64,000 bases of DNA from Sphingobacterium multivorum (GTDB taxonomy: Bacteria; Bacteroidota; Bacteroidia; Sphingobacteriales; Sphingobacteriaceae): assembly GCF_039511225.1 (NCBI RefSeq), contig NZ_CP154261.1, positions 1,798,001 through 1,862,000 on the forward strand. Direction: 5' to 3'. The position numbers and the translations under genes were made by a program. Positions 32,721 through 41,972 of the stretch are shown here, piece after piece; the stretch's first letter is position 1, and each line of letters starts with the position of its first letter. Under the pieces are notes generated by a model. It saw only the letters and a program-made list of their open reading frames with translations, was not told the origin of the DNA and made no database searches.

Positions 32721-35700
32721 ATGAAATTTAACCAATACGTTACGCAAAACGATATTAAGTTTATGATAAAGACATCGCTGGTCGGATTACTTCTATCGAT
32801 AGTTTCTGTCGAAATACTCTTGGCCTCTGTCGTACACGGACAGCTGTTGAATCGAGAAATTTCCATTTCCTTTAACGAATCTACTATTCCGAAGGCTTTT
32901 GAGCGCCTGGAATCTCAGGATATACATATTGCTTTTGATGCCTCAAAATATAATCTATCGCGTAAAAAAGTTAGTGCCAAGATTTTTAAAAATAGTAATG
33001 TCAAAGATGTCATGCGTTATCTTCTCCAGGAGACAAGTTTGATAGCGCATGACAATGGGGTATATATTACGTTGGTTGAAAAAAGCGTACAACAAAACGG
33101 ACGTATCTCCGGAAAAGTCTTTGATGATCGTGGACAGCCGCTTGCAAACGCAAGTATTAGATTGATTGGTCTCAATAAAGCTGTACAGACGAGTGTAGAT
33201 GGTAGTTATGTTATTGTCACAGAACCAGGTATGTATGTGTTGGAAGTGAGCTACTTGTCCTACCGCACACAACGTATTGAGGGCGTGAAAGTGGAATCAG
33301 GACAGCGTATTTCACTAAATATTGCCATGAAAGCGCAGATAAATGCATTGGAAACTGCAGTTGTTACTATTCCATTCAAAAAAGCATCTGTTGCAGGGCT
33401 CTATGCAGCACAAAAAAATGCGGCTTCAGTGACCGATGGAATCTCTGCTGAACAAATCAGCCGCACACCTGATAATGATATGGGCCAGGTGTTAAAACGT
33501 GTGACAGGACTAACAACTGTAAACAACAGAAATGTAATTGTGAGGGGCATGTCCGATCGTTATAATCAGGCGATGCTCGATGGTGTTGTGATCCCGAGCA
33601 CATCGCAGAATAGACGTGATTTTTCCTTTGATATTATTCCGACGGAGATGGTAAGTTCTGTTGTTGTCAATAAAACTGCAACACCGGATGTGTCGGCCGA
33701 ATTCTCCGGTGGACAGGTTTCGGTGAATACATTAGACATTCCGGAGAAGAATTTTACGACAATACAATATGGAATTGGTGGAAACTCCCGTACGACTGGG
33801 AAAGACTTTTATCGTTTCGGGGAGCGTAGATCATCGGAATTTTTTGGATTTATTCACGCATCATCCAAACGACCTGAAAGCGTCCTGCCCTGGTTTTGGA
33901 ACGGTGAAGCGAGGCGTTTAGATGCCTCCCCGGGGTATATTTTGGATGATTCAAAGTTAAATGAGGAGTTTCTGATGCCCGGTTCGAATGTGAAGTATAA
34001 TCAGATTGACGCCATAGCACAATCAAAACTTGTTAATACAGATGGGATGAAATTATATCGTTATAGAGCCAGCCCAAATCAAAATTTACGGATTGCATTG
34101 GGGCGACGATATGGTTTTTCAAATGGATTATTATTTGGGTTCTCTGCTTCTGCAAATATTCGGAATGAACAGAATATCATCCCTTTCAATAATGTTAGGG
34201 GATCTAATATCATCAATTTATACGGAGAAAAGCAGCATATGATTGAGAGTGACACCATCGGTCAAAATGGGGCTGGGACTTCCTATCGTTTTAGTAGTAG
34301 CAGTGGACTGGTAGCGAATTTTGGATTGAAGGGGCAGGATTTCAAACTTGCATTTAAAAACATGTATGCCCGTACGTTCAATAATAACTATAGTGAAAAC
34401 ATTCGGTCGATCTTTACAAATTTGAGTAATCCTCCAACTAAAAATCAATATCAATTGCCTGAGGCAATGTCCTTACAACAACATCAGTTAAGCGGTGAGT
34501 ATCAATTGCCTTGGAATGTAAAGGCTGAGGGTATGTTGGCCTATAACAGAATCAAGCAGCAGATTTTGGATGAGCGTAAATTGCGGTATGGATTGACAAC
34601 AATATTGGATGATAAATATATCTTTCAGAGTCCCAATTTATTGAGTCTTTCCAATTGGTCCAATCATTCGGAAATAGGATTCGATTCTCGCATGTGGACT
34701 GAGATTAATGAACATGATTTTAATTGGGCGATGGCATTTTCGCGTATGTTCGGAGCAGGAAAACCAGTCAGTACATTGGTAAAAATTGGTTATCAAGGCT
34801 GGCAGAAAAATCGTGATCTGTCTGTTTTTAGGCTTTTGCCTTTTACCAGGTCTTATATGCCTAACGACCCCTCCAAAGCAGCTCCACCAATAGAAATACC
34901 TTACGATGTTTTGTTTTCTGCAGCCAATATTGGGAATGGTGTCGGTCAGGCTTACTATTATCCAGAACCCATTGGGGGAAATGTTTACGATGGAACGATG
35001 AGTTCGCATGCGGGATATTTAATGTTCGATCAGAAGTTTTGGAATAAGTTAAGGGTGGTGTATGGGATTCGTGCCGAGTATTATAATTTACAAAATCGGC
35101 AGGATGAAATGTTTAGGAAACAGAATGGAGATCCCAATGAGGATAATAATAAACTCCTCTTATATAAACTGATGATCCGCGAAAAAAACTGGAAACTATT
35201 ACCATCCATAAATGCCACCTACAGTGTTAGTAATACCTTTAATCTACGCGGAAGTTACTCAAAAACAGCGATTCGCCCAGATTTTAGGGAAACAGGCTTC
35301 TTTGGGTTTTATGATTTTGAGTTAGATGCGATCGTTTCAGGGGATAATGTAGAGTCAACTTTTATCGACAATGTTGATATGCGCTTTGAATGGTATCCGA
35401 GTCCAGGAGAGATTATTTCCTTAACAGGATTTTATAAGTATTTGGATAAACCGATTGAATTAATTGAAAATGAGGATGTCAGTCCTGGAAGTGCTTATGT
35501 TTTCAATAATATGGAGTCTGCTAAGAATATGGGGTTAGAATTTGAAATCCGTAAAAGCCTAAGTTTTCTTGGAGCGGCTGATTGGTTGTCTAAAGCTTTT
35601 ATAAACGCCAATGGAACATTGTTGAAATCCGAAGTAAATGCATTGAGCCAATGGAGGCATAAGCTGGTTGATAATGTAACATTGGCAGAAAGGCAAAAAA

Positions 35701-36134
35701 ATAGGGCGCCGAATCAAGATCGCCCACTAATGGGGCAATCTCCTTGGCTGTTGAATGTGGGGATGGGGTATTGGGGGGATGATTTTGGAATAACAGCAAG
35801 TTACAACCATAGGGGGTACCGCACCAACACAGCTTCTGTTAATCCCAATAGAGTGGAGTATGAGCTTGCGCCAAAACAGCTCGATCTTCAAGTCTATAAA
35901 CGTTTTTTAAACCAACAACTGGAAGTAAAATTCAATGCTGCCAACCTCTTAGATGAATGGACAAGGTTTTATCAGAACCAATCTGCTTACAGTGAATCCA
36001 TCGGCAACGATGGAGAGAAAATCTTTAAGCTCGTTAGAGGGGATAATAGATATAATAGAGCAGATGACGATATTATAACCTATCGTAAAAAGGATGGGCG
36101 GAGATTTAATTTTTCGGTGACTTATAGCTTTTAA
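32721..36134 (+). CDS. TonB-dependent receptor with STN signalling domain (module 2)
   Basis: This is a 1137-residue outer-membrane transducer. Residues of about 10-40 form the signal/transmembrane part. Residues of about 47-120 form an STN domain (ISISFNESTIPKAFERLE), which contacts FecR. A carboxypeptidase-regulatory-like domain follows (about 128-212). The plug (about 230-340) contains NNRNVIVRGMSDRYNQAMLD and NKTATPDVSAEFSGGQVSVN, almost the same words as in the receptor at 18121. The barrel ends with Phe (FSVTYSF). The STN domain marks it as regulating its own expression through the upstream FecR/ECF pair, unlike the module 1 receptor. The ligand is unknown. Confidence 0.92.
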   Translation: MKFNQYVTQNDIKFMIKTSLVGLLLSIVSVEILLASVVHGQLLNREISISFNESTIPKAFERLESQDIHIAFDASKYNLSRKKVSAKIFKNSNVKDVMRYLLQETSLIAHDNGVYITLVEKSVQQNGRISGKVFDDRGQPLANASIRLIGLNKAVQTSVDGSYVIVTEPGMYVLEVSYLSYRTQRIEGVKVESGQRISLNIAMKAQINALETAVVTIPFKKASVAGLYAAQKNAASVTDGISAEQISRTPDNDMGQVLKRVTGLTTVNNRNVIVRGMSDRYNQAMLDGVVIPSTSQNRRDFSFDIIPTEMVSSVVVNKTATPDVSAEFSGGQVSVNTLDIPEKNFTTIQYGIGGNSRTTGKDFYRFGERRSSEFFGFIHASSKRPESVLPWFWNGEARRLDASPGYILDDSKLNEEFLMPGSNVKYNQIDAIAQSKLVNTDGMKLYRYRASPNQNLRIALGRRYGFSNGLLFGFSASANIRNEQNIIPFNNVRGSNIINLYGEKQHMIESDTIGQNGAGTSYRFSSSSGLVANFGLKGQDFKLAFKNMYARTFNNNYSENIRSIFTNLSNPPTKNQYQLPEAMSLQQHQLSGEYQLPWNVKAEGMLAYNRIKQQILDERKLRYGLTTILDDKYIFQSPNLLSLSNWSNHSEIGFDSRMWTEINEHDFNWAMAFSRMFGAGKPVSTLVKIGYQGWQKNRDLSVFRLLPFTRSYMPNDPSKAAPPIEIPYDVLFSAANIGNGVGQAYYYPEPIGGNVYDGTMSSHAGYLMFDQKFWNKLRVVYGIRAEYYNLQNRQDEMFRKQNGDPNEDNNKLLLYKLMIREKNWKLLPSINATYSVSNTFNLRGSYSKTAIRPDFRETGFFGFYDFELDAIVSGDNVESTFIDNVDMRFEWYPSPGEIISLTGFYKYLDKPIELIENEDVSPGSAYVFNNMESAKNMGLEFEIRKSLSFLGAADWLSKAFINANGTLLKSEVNALSQWRHKLVDNVTLAERQKNRAPNQDRPLMGQSPWLLNVGMGYWGDDFGITASYNHRGYRTNTASVNPNRVEYELAPKQLDLQVYKRFLNQQLEVKFNAANLLDEWTRFYQNQSAYSESIGNDGEKIFKLVRGDNRYNRADDDIITYRKKDGRRFNFSVTYSF

Positions 36135-36346
36135 AATAAATGACTGCGCGAGGCAGTTTCACATCACTCCTTAATAATGTACATGAGTTCCGGGATTGTC
36201 CAACTAGCACAACAGGAAAATAAAAACAGAAACAAAAAAACGGGTGATTGAAAACAACTATGCAACCTTATGAAATGCTATCCCATAGGGTGCATAGTCT
36301 AAAAAATGATCTTGTGATGGCAAAACTAGTAATTATTTAACGCAAA

Positions 36347-37702
36347 ATGAAAAAAATCTTAACAGTAGCAAGCGTATGCGCAATCGCATTAGCTTCTTGT
36401 AACAAAGACAATGTAGGACCTAATTCAGATTTGAATGCTGGTTTGCCAAACAAACCTCAAGCAACAATTCCAACAGACGCTGCCGGTATTATTACTAAAA
36501 CAACGCTTTCTGCTGATACCGTATGGAAGATTGACGGTGTGGCTTTTGTAAAACCAGGTGCTACATTAACTATTCAAGCTGGTACATATATTACTTCTGG
36601 AGTAACTAAAGCGTATAATGATCAAATCACTGGGTTGACACAAAATATCAAAGGTGTTTTAGTCGTGCCTAAAACAGCTAAATTGATCGCTAACGGTACC
36701 GCTGCTGCGCCGATCGTTTTTACTTCTCCAAATGCGGGAGGATCTCGTAATCCTGGTGATTTTGGAGGTGTGGTGTTATTGGGGAATGCAACAACAAACC
36801 AAGCGTCTACAAAAAGAATTGAAGGTATTCCGCAACCTGTTGGAGTAGATGTAACTTATGGCGGTACAAATGCTGCCGATAATTCCGGTTCATTGAAATA
36901 CGTACGTATTGAATTTGCCGGTTATAATTTAACTGCGGATAATGAAATTAATGGATTGACTTTAGGTGGTGTTGGTACGAGTACTACTTTGGAAAACATC
37001 CAGGTGTCTTGGGGTAAAGATGATGGATTTGAATTCTTTGGTGGTACCGTAAATGCAAAATACTTAGTTGCCTTATCAAATGACGATGATGATTTTGATT
37101 TTGACCACGGGTATACTGGTACAATTCAATATGCATTATCACTAAAAGATCCAAATTCGACCAACAGTACTTCGGGCGGTAGCTCTGATTCAAATGGCTT
37201 GGAATCGGATAATGAAGGTACAGCTCCATATGCTGCTACACCTAAGACTCGTCCGGTATTAAAGAACTTTACATTCCTAGGTATTAAGGATGTGACAGTG
37301 GCGAGTTCTAAATTGAAATTCGGTAACCGTTGGAGAAGAGCTACGGAATATGATATCCAAAACTCAATTATTGCTGGTTATGCAACAGGTGCAGCATTTC
37401 AGGATGGCGCGACAGGTACATTCTCTGGTAATGTTGTGCATGCTTATACTGCCGCGTTTAGCGGTGCTACGCCGACTGGGAACCAAACTAATGTCTCAGC
37501 TGATGCTGCTGCTTACTTAAAGCTAGCGGGTGGTGTCAATATTTTTTATCCAACGGCGTCTTTGTTTAATCCTGCATTCCTAAGACCTCTTTCTACATCA
37601 CCAGCGTATGGTAATGGAACGACAACGTATAGTGGTGCATTTCATCCAACAACTGCTCCTTGGACGGCAACTTGGACTCAATTTGATCCAAAAAATTATT
37701 AA
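36347..37702 (+). CDS. Beta-helix lipoprotein partner of the receptor (module 2)
   Basis: This 451-residue lipoprotein (signal ending ALASCNKDN) is paralogous to the one at 20993. Shared blocks in the same order are GATLTIQAGTYITSG, AAPIVFTSPNAGG, NPGDFGGVVLLGNA, LKYVRIEFAGYN, NEINGLTLGGVG, DDGFEFFGGTVNAKYLV and DSNGLESDNEG. The pattern suits a right-handed beta-helix on the cell surface. No catalytic residues are evident. The gene is 212 bases after the receptor and ends at a terminator, so it belongs to the same regulated locus. A ligand-capture role is inferred from the repeated pairing. Confidence 0.85.
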   Translation: MKKILTVASVCAIALASCNKDNVGPNSDLNAGLPNKPQATIPTDAAGIITKTTLSADTVWKIDGVAFVKPGATLTIQAGTYITSGVTKAYNDQITGLTQNIKGVLVVPKTAKLIANGTAAAPIVFTSPNAGGSRNPGDFGGVVLLGNATTNQASTKRIEGIPQPVGVDVTYGGTNAADNSGSLKYVRIEFAGYNLTADNEINGLTLGGVGTSTTLENIQVSWGKDDGFEFFGGTVNAKYLVALSNDDDDFDFDHGYTGTIQYALSLKDPNSTNSTSGGSSDSNGLESDNEGTAPYAATPKTRPVLKNFTFLGIKDVTVASSKLKFGNRWRRATEYDIQNSIIAGYATGAAFQDGATGTFSGNVVHAYTAAFSGATPTGNQTNVSADAAAYLKLAGGVNIFYPTASLFNPAFLRPLSTSPAYGNGTTTYSGAFHPTTAPWTATWTQFDPKNY

Positions 37703-37716
37703 TTACCATTTGTTGA

Positions 37717-37743
37717 GTGGGCCATTTTAATGGCTCACTTTTT
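37717..37743 (+). terminator. Terminator of receptor module 2
   Basis: GTGGGCCATT, TT, AATGGCTCAC form a 10-bp stem with one G-T pair, followed by five T. It separates the beta-helix gene from the next lipoprotein gene. Confidence 0.8.
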
Positions 37744-37755
37744 AATGCTTTGTAT

Positions 37756-38559
37756 ATGATAAAAAATATATTTTTCTATTTTATTGTCCTTTGGACCGGA
37801 TGGGGGCTGTACTCCTGTCAGAAAGGTGAGTTAGTTCAAGGTGAAGAGGACCTGGCCCGCATTACTTTTAAATCTTATAGCTCCGCATCAGTAGATATAA
37901 AGAGAGTAACCGTAGATGGGAAAGTTGCGAACAACGAAAATACCAATTTTATTTTTATACGAAATAAAGATGCTGACTCTTCATTGGTCGTTGCTTTTGA
38001 TAGCAAGGGGCAGAAAACGCTGGAGCAACGCTTATCCATCAAATCCGGACTAAATACCTTTGGCGTGCATAGCAAAAGTCCTATCGATCCTTCACTCGTG
38101 GTGGGCGAAAACCCTTTGGGTGATGATGTGCAGCCTATTCGTGGTGTGATGCAGGTTAAAATATTGAATTTTAATAAGACGATCTCGCCCAAGGGTGAAC
38201 CCATTCGATTGGCAGTTTATCAAGGTAAGCCTGTTTTTGACGAAAGTTGGGGTATGGATCTGGTGAAATATGATGAAACTCCAATTTTAACCACTGACCT
38301 GATATCGGATAAAATCCCCGATAAATTTATCAAGATACCCGTAGACCCCATTTTTGCTGCAAAGGCGCAAGTATTGGATAAGGATTCTAAACCCATTCTT
38401 ATCGATGGGCAAAAAGTGTATTTGTTTTTTTACTTTTCAGTAGGCGTAGCTGTTGTGTATCTCCCGCAAAAAGAATCTGATGCTCCTTTAGATGTGGACG
38501 CAGTCTCAGAAATTGGCGGTATTGGCTATAGCCTCGATAATATCTGGTTGCAGAAATAA
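37756..38559 (+). CDS. Lipoprotein of unknown function next to module 2
   Basis: The ATG at 37756 gives a 267-residue protein with a lipoprotein signal (MIKNIFFYFIVLWTGWGLYS then C). An upstream GTG at 37717 lies within a terminator stem, so I reject it. The mature protein has no family I know. It looks rich in beta strands and repeats Val/Lys/Asp patterns without a catalytic motif. It follows the beta-helix lipoprotein after a terminator and might depend on read-through or its own promoter. Its position suggests a role with the module 2 receptor, but nothing in the sequence proves it. Confidence 0.75.
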   Translation: MIKNIFFYFIVLWTGWGLYSCQKGELVQGEEDLARITFKSYSSASVDIKRVTVDGKVANNENTNFIFIRNKDADSSLVVAFDSKGQKTLEQRLSIKSGLNTFGVHSKSPIDPSLVVGENPLGDDVQPIRGVMQVKILNFNKTISPKGEPIRLAVYQGKPVFDESWGMDLVKYDETPILTTDLISDKIPDKFIKIPVDPIFAAKAQVLDKDSKPILIDGQKVYLFFYFSVGVAVVYLPQKESDAPLDVDAVSEIGGIGYSLDNIWLQK

Positions 38560-38610
38560 ATAACTTTGGTAGAAAAAATGTGCTGTCGATAATTAGGTTA
38601 AAACTAAACA

Positions 38611-38931
38611 ATGATTATGAGAGGCATCAGTGATTTAAAACATCGAAAACTATTGGCTATTTCTATTAAAATTCAAGGAGAAGTAGTCGATGTTATGGAT
38701 GTAGAAGTGCTTGCTAAACTGCGTGGAGAATTTGCGAATCTTAATGAGCTATATAGTCAATATAGGCAACTATTGCAACAATTGGAGGGAGTCGTGCGGG
38801 ACTACGAAACGAAAGAACGCTGCATTCGTTCTGAAATCCTGTCTCGCCCTCTTCGTAAATTAGCCAAAAATGGACAAACAGGATCTAGCCTTCGGATGGT
38901 GATTAATTCGTTAAACTCCTGTGCGCATTGA
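38611..38931 (+). CDS. Small hypothetical protein
   Basis: This 106-residue frame has no signal peptide or membrane helix and a helix-rich, probably coiled middle (LAKLRGEFANLNELYSQYRQ). No family is recognised. It starts 51 bases after the lipoprotein gene and ends only 5 bases from the convergent S41 peptidase gene. Amino acid use is ordinary for a real gene, but there is no independent support. Confidence 0.5.
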   Translation: MIMRGISDLKHRKLLAISIKIQGEVVDVMDVEVLAKLRGEFANLNELYSQYRQLLQQLEGVVRDYETKERCIRSEILSRPLRKLAKNGQTGSSLRMVINSLNSCAH

Positions 38932-38936
38932 TTAAA

Positions 38937-40295
38937 CTATTTTTTTGACTTATCCTGTATGCTTACATCAATAGGTCTTGTCTGATAGCTGCTGCCTATA
39001 TATTTGGGACTTAAGACACTCATTTTTTCAGACGTAAGAACAGCCCTTTTAGCACGTGTGTTTTTAGTATTGATTATTTTCAAGGCTTCCTGTATTAGTG
39101 GATCTTTATTGTCACCTATTGGAACCAAAGGTAAATAGGCAAACTCATCCGTCACTTTCTGCGGAGTAATTCCATTGCCATAATCTCCTTGCCCAATATT
39201 ATTGTAGATTTTATAGACCATGGGGATCAAATGCCAGGAGCGCTCAGTACCGTGGATCTCTTCGGGGGTGGAAATGGTTGTTGAAGCCATATCTTTACCA
39301 TAGGTCCTGGCGCCAACCTGAACAATTTGGATATATGGACTTAATCCATTAATCATCATTTCGGATGCGGAAGCCGTATTCGGGCCGGTCAGGATAAAGA
39401 TTCTCTTTAGTTGTAAACCTTGTTTTAGTATCTCGGTAGCGACAAAGGAATAGCCGTCTGGTTGTCTCTTTAGCGTTGCTTCAAACGTGTCTTCAATGGA
39501 TTTAAGATTTTTGTTTCCGCGATATCTGGCAAAAATATCATTTTCTTTAACATCTGCCATTAATAGTGCGCAGAATGAGGCGAAGGCGACTTGACCGCCT
39601 GGATTATATCGGAGATCGACAATCAATTCCGTTATATGTTTTGATTTGAAATCTTTTATTACTTCTAATAAGGAATAGGCTCCGCCGAAATCAAATTGGC
39701 TTATAAAAATATAACCGACGTTGGGCGAAGATGAGATGACTTTTGACGTATAGACAACTGGCTGTGAGATATAGGACGATGGAAGGTTGAATATTTTGCC
39801 GTCAAGCCGTTTTACTTGGATTGCCGGTAAACGTAGTGATTTGTTTAATAGTGATTGGAAGTTCATCTGATCCATTAATATCGAATTTATATGGGTTAGA
39901 CTGTCTCCCCTTTGAAGTCCTGCCAAGTCTGCCTCACTAAAAGGAATTACTTGGGTCACTAATTGAATAGGTCCCGACTGATTGTGTAATTGAACCATAT
40001 CGAAGCCAAAAGTATTTGTTAGCGTATTTCCATAGGTGTCACTGTTTAGGGTTTGTAAGATGGTTGAAAAATGATCTTCAGGATATAGGATGCCTTTGAA
40101 AAACAAATCCGGCCTTTGTTGGTAATCTTCGGTTGATTCAATTTTATCGTTCCAGTAGTAGTACTGTTTCATCTGGTCTAATGCCCATCGGTTAATGGTT
40201 GCATTTGACCCTGGCTCGTTAAGTGGAGTATCTTTCTCGCATGAGAATAGAAACGATGAAAAAAAAGCTAAAACAATAATTTTTGATTTACGCAT
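38937..40295 (-). CDS. S41-family peptidase lipoprotein
   Basis: This is a 452-residue C-terminal-processing-type serine protease. A lipoprotein signal (FFSSFLFSCEKDT) anchors it. The S41 N-terminal helical part (WALDQMKQYYYWND, about 32-45) is followed by a PDZ-like region (about 95-160, EADLAGLQRGDSLTHINSIL). The protease core then shows ELIVDLRYNPGGQVA, the serine motif NTASASEMMINGL and the catalytic Lys in ARTYGKDMASTTI. All catalytic elements are present. It probably acts in the periplasm or at the cell surface, and substrates are unknown. It is a single gene. Confidence 0.92.
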   Translation of the reverse strand: MRKSKIIVLAFFSSFLFSCEKDTPLNEPGSNATINRWALDQMKQYYYWNDKIESTEDYQQRPDLFFKGILYPEDHFSTILQTLNSDTYGNTLTNTFGFDMVQLHNQSGPIQLVTQVIPFSEADLAGLQRGDSLTHINSILMDQMNFQSLLNKSLRLPAIQVKRLDGKIFNLPSSYISQPVVYTSKVISSSPNVGYIFISQFDFGGAYSLLEVIKDFKSKHITELIVDLRYNPGGQVAFASFCALLMADVKENDIFARYRGNKNLKSIEDTFEATLKRQPDGYSFVATEILKQGLQLKRIFILTGPNTASASEMMINGLSPYIQIVQVGARTYGKDMASTTISTPEEIHGTERSWHLIPMVYKIYNNIGQGDYGNGITPQKVTDEFAYLPLVPIGDNKDPLIQEALKIINTKNTRAKRAVLTSEKMSVLSPKYIGSSYQTRPIDVSIQDKSKK

Positions 40296-40440
40296 TTTTT
40301 AAAATTTTGCTGAAATAAAAATACGTATTATGTTGGTGATACTTGTGTTATCTTTTTGTTGTTCAAATGTTTAATTGCTTTAAATAGGGTGGGCTAATGT
40401 AGCTTTTACCCTGTCAAAATGAGAGTTCTATAGGGGGGAT

Positions 40441-40473
40441 TAAAAAAAGGCATCACGGTGAAGTGATGCCTTT
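40441..40473 (-). terminator. Terminator of the first OmpA-family gene
   Basis: AAAGGCATCAC, a 6-base loop and GTGATGCCTTT form a perfect 11-bp stem, followed on the minus strand by a run of T. Confidence 0.88.
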
Positions 40474-40500
40474 GGTTTGTTATAAATCGAAGAATATCGA

Positions 40501-41826
40501 TTAGTAAAGCGTAAACTCTACGCGGCGGTTTTGTTGACGACCATCCGCAGTTTTATTTGATGCGATAGGTTGGTCAGGACCATATCCTGTAGCTTCAATA
40601 CGTGATGCATTAGCACCCTGTGATACAAGGTATGCTTTTACTGATTCAGCACGTTCTTTTGATAAACGCATGTTCAATTCACGAGAACCTGTATTATCGG
40701 TGTGACCAGCTAGTTTTAAGCTGAAATTTTTCTCGATTAACAGTTCGGCTACTTTATTCAATGTCGCGTATGACGTAGGACGTATTGTCGCTTTTCCTAA
40801 ATCGAATTCTAAGTTCTTAATGGCATCTGCAACGACTTTTCGGTCAGCCTCCGTCACAACAACCTTTTCAACCACTCTAGTTTCGTTTTTCACAACGATT
40901 GGACAACCTGCGCCGTCTACCTGTACACCTGAAGGTGTGCCTGGACATTTATCATACTTATTAGCTACACCATCGCCATCATCATCTTTCAAGTCACTGT
41001 TTAGGCCATCCAATTGATTTTGTAGCGCTTGGTTTTTAGCATTTAAAGCGTCATTTTGCGCCTTAAGATCATCATATTTTACCGTGTAGTCGTTCACTAA
41101 AGTAGCGACGGGGTTTGAATTGTTCAATGCAGGTTTGCTGCTGCTGCCCAATGCAAACTCTAAGCCACCGTGAATGTAAGTAAATAGATCGTTTTTATAT
41201 TGGCCGCCTCGAATACCATCGAAGTTTTGATTAACCCAGTTTAATTGGTATCCAAGCTCAAAGTTGATTCCTTTGGCAACAGCAAATTTAAGTCCCATAT
41301 CCAATGGTACATATATCTTAGAAATACCATCGGCTTCTTGAGAAGTAGAACCTGTCGTCAACGTTGTTTTGCTATTCATGACACCAACACCAATTGACGC
41401 ATAAGGTTTGATAAAACTGTTGAAGAATCTCCAATTGGTATTCGCCGCTTGGAACTCTCCAGACAAAGCAGCAGACCAAGGCGTTTTCGCTTCAAAAGAT
41501 TGTGTACCATCTTTAAATGCACCACCTGTTTTACCACCAAAGTAGCTCGCTTTAATGCCAAAAGAAGGAGAGATTTGTTTCTTGATATAGGCACTGTAAC
41601 CCAAGTTCCAAGCTAGATCGTCGTATCCTTCACGATTGAATCCAGCAATGTTAGTCTGATTTGTCACCCCCGCGCCGATACCGATAGACCATGTTCTGTA
41701 TTGCGTAGCAGGACCAAATGGGGTTGTCCCTTCAATAGATGATACCTTTGTACTTTGAGCAATTGCAGTATTGGCAAATAAGCCTGCAGATGCTAAAGCA
41801 AGTGCTAATTGTAATTTTAGTTTCAT
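40501..41826 (-). CDS. OmpA-family outer membrane protein (copy A)
   Basis: The 441-residue protein links the outer membrane to peptidoglycan. The signal peptide is MKLKLQLALALASAGLFANT. Upstream in-frame codons to 41910 cross the promoter and are rejected. An N-terminal beta-barrel (about 25-225) is followed by a short coiled segment (LKAQNDALNAKNQALQNQLD). A thrombospondin type 3-like calcium repeat follows (DDDGDGVANKYDKCPG), then the C-terminal OmpA domain with LAGHTDNTGSRELNMRLSKE, which binds diaminopimelate. A neighbouring paralogue (41973-43316) has an almost identical C-terminal half. Each copy has its own terminator. Confidence 0.93.
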   Translation of the reverse strand: MKLKLQLALALASAGLFANTAIAQSTKVSSIEGTTPFGPATQYRTWSIGIGAGVTNQTNIAGFNREGYDDLAWNLGYSAYIKKQISPSFGIKASYFGGKTGGAFKDGTQSFEAKTPWSAALSGEFQAANTNWRFFNSFIKPYASIGVGVMNSKTTLTTGSTSQEADGISKIYVPLDMGLKFAVAKGINFELGYQLNWVNQNFDGIRGGQYKNDLFTYIHGGLEFALGSSSKPALNNSNPVATLVNDYTVKYDDLKAQNDALNAKNQALQNQLDGLNSDLKDDDGDGVANKYDKCPGTPSGVQVDGAGCPIVVKNETRVVEKVVVTEADRKVVADAIKNLEFDLGKATIRPTSYATLNKVAELLIEKNFSLKLAGHTDNTGSRELNMRLSKERAESVKAYLVSQGANASRIEATGYGPDQPIASNKTADGRQQNRRVEFTLY

Positions 41827-41853
41827 AGAATTTGTATTTGTAAAAAACCGATG

Positions 41854-41885
41854 CAAAAGTAATGGATTAAAAATTAAGTTAGCAA
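41854..41885 (-). promoter_or_regulatory. Promoter of OmpA copy A
   Basis: On the minus strand: TTG (41885-41883), a 21-base spacer and TACTTTTG (41861-41854), followed by C. The leader is about 25 bases. Confidence 0.6.
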
Positions 41886-41919
41886 TCGATTTGTAGTTGA
41901 TATATGACAATTGGTAAAC

Positions 41920-41951
41920 AAAAAGGTGTTTTAATTTAAAAACACCTTTTT
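41920..41951 (-). terminator. Terminator of OmpA copy B
   Basis: AAAAAGGTGTTTT and AAAACACCTTTTT form a long AT-rich stem with a small loop, between the two tandem OmpA genes. Confidence 0.85.
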
Positions 41952-41972
41952 GCTAGTGTAATTTATTAGTTA

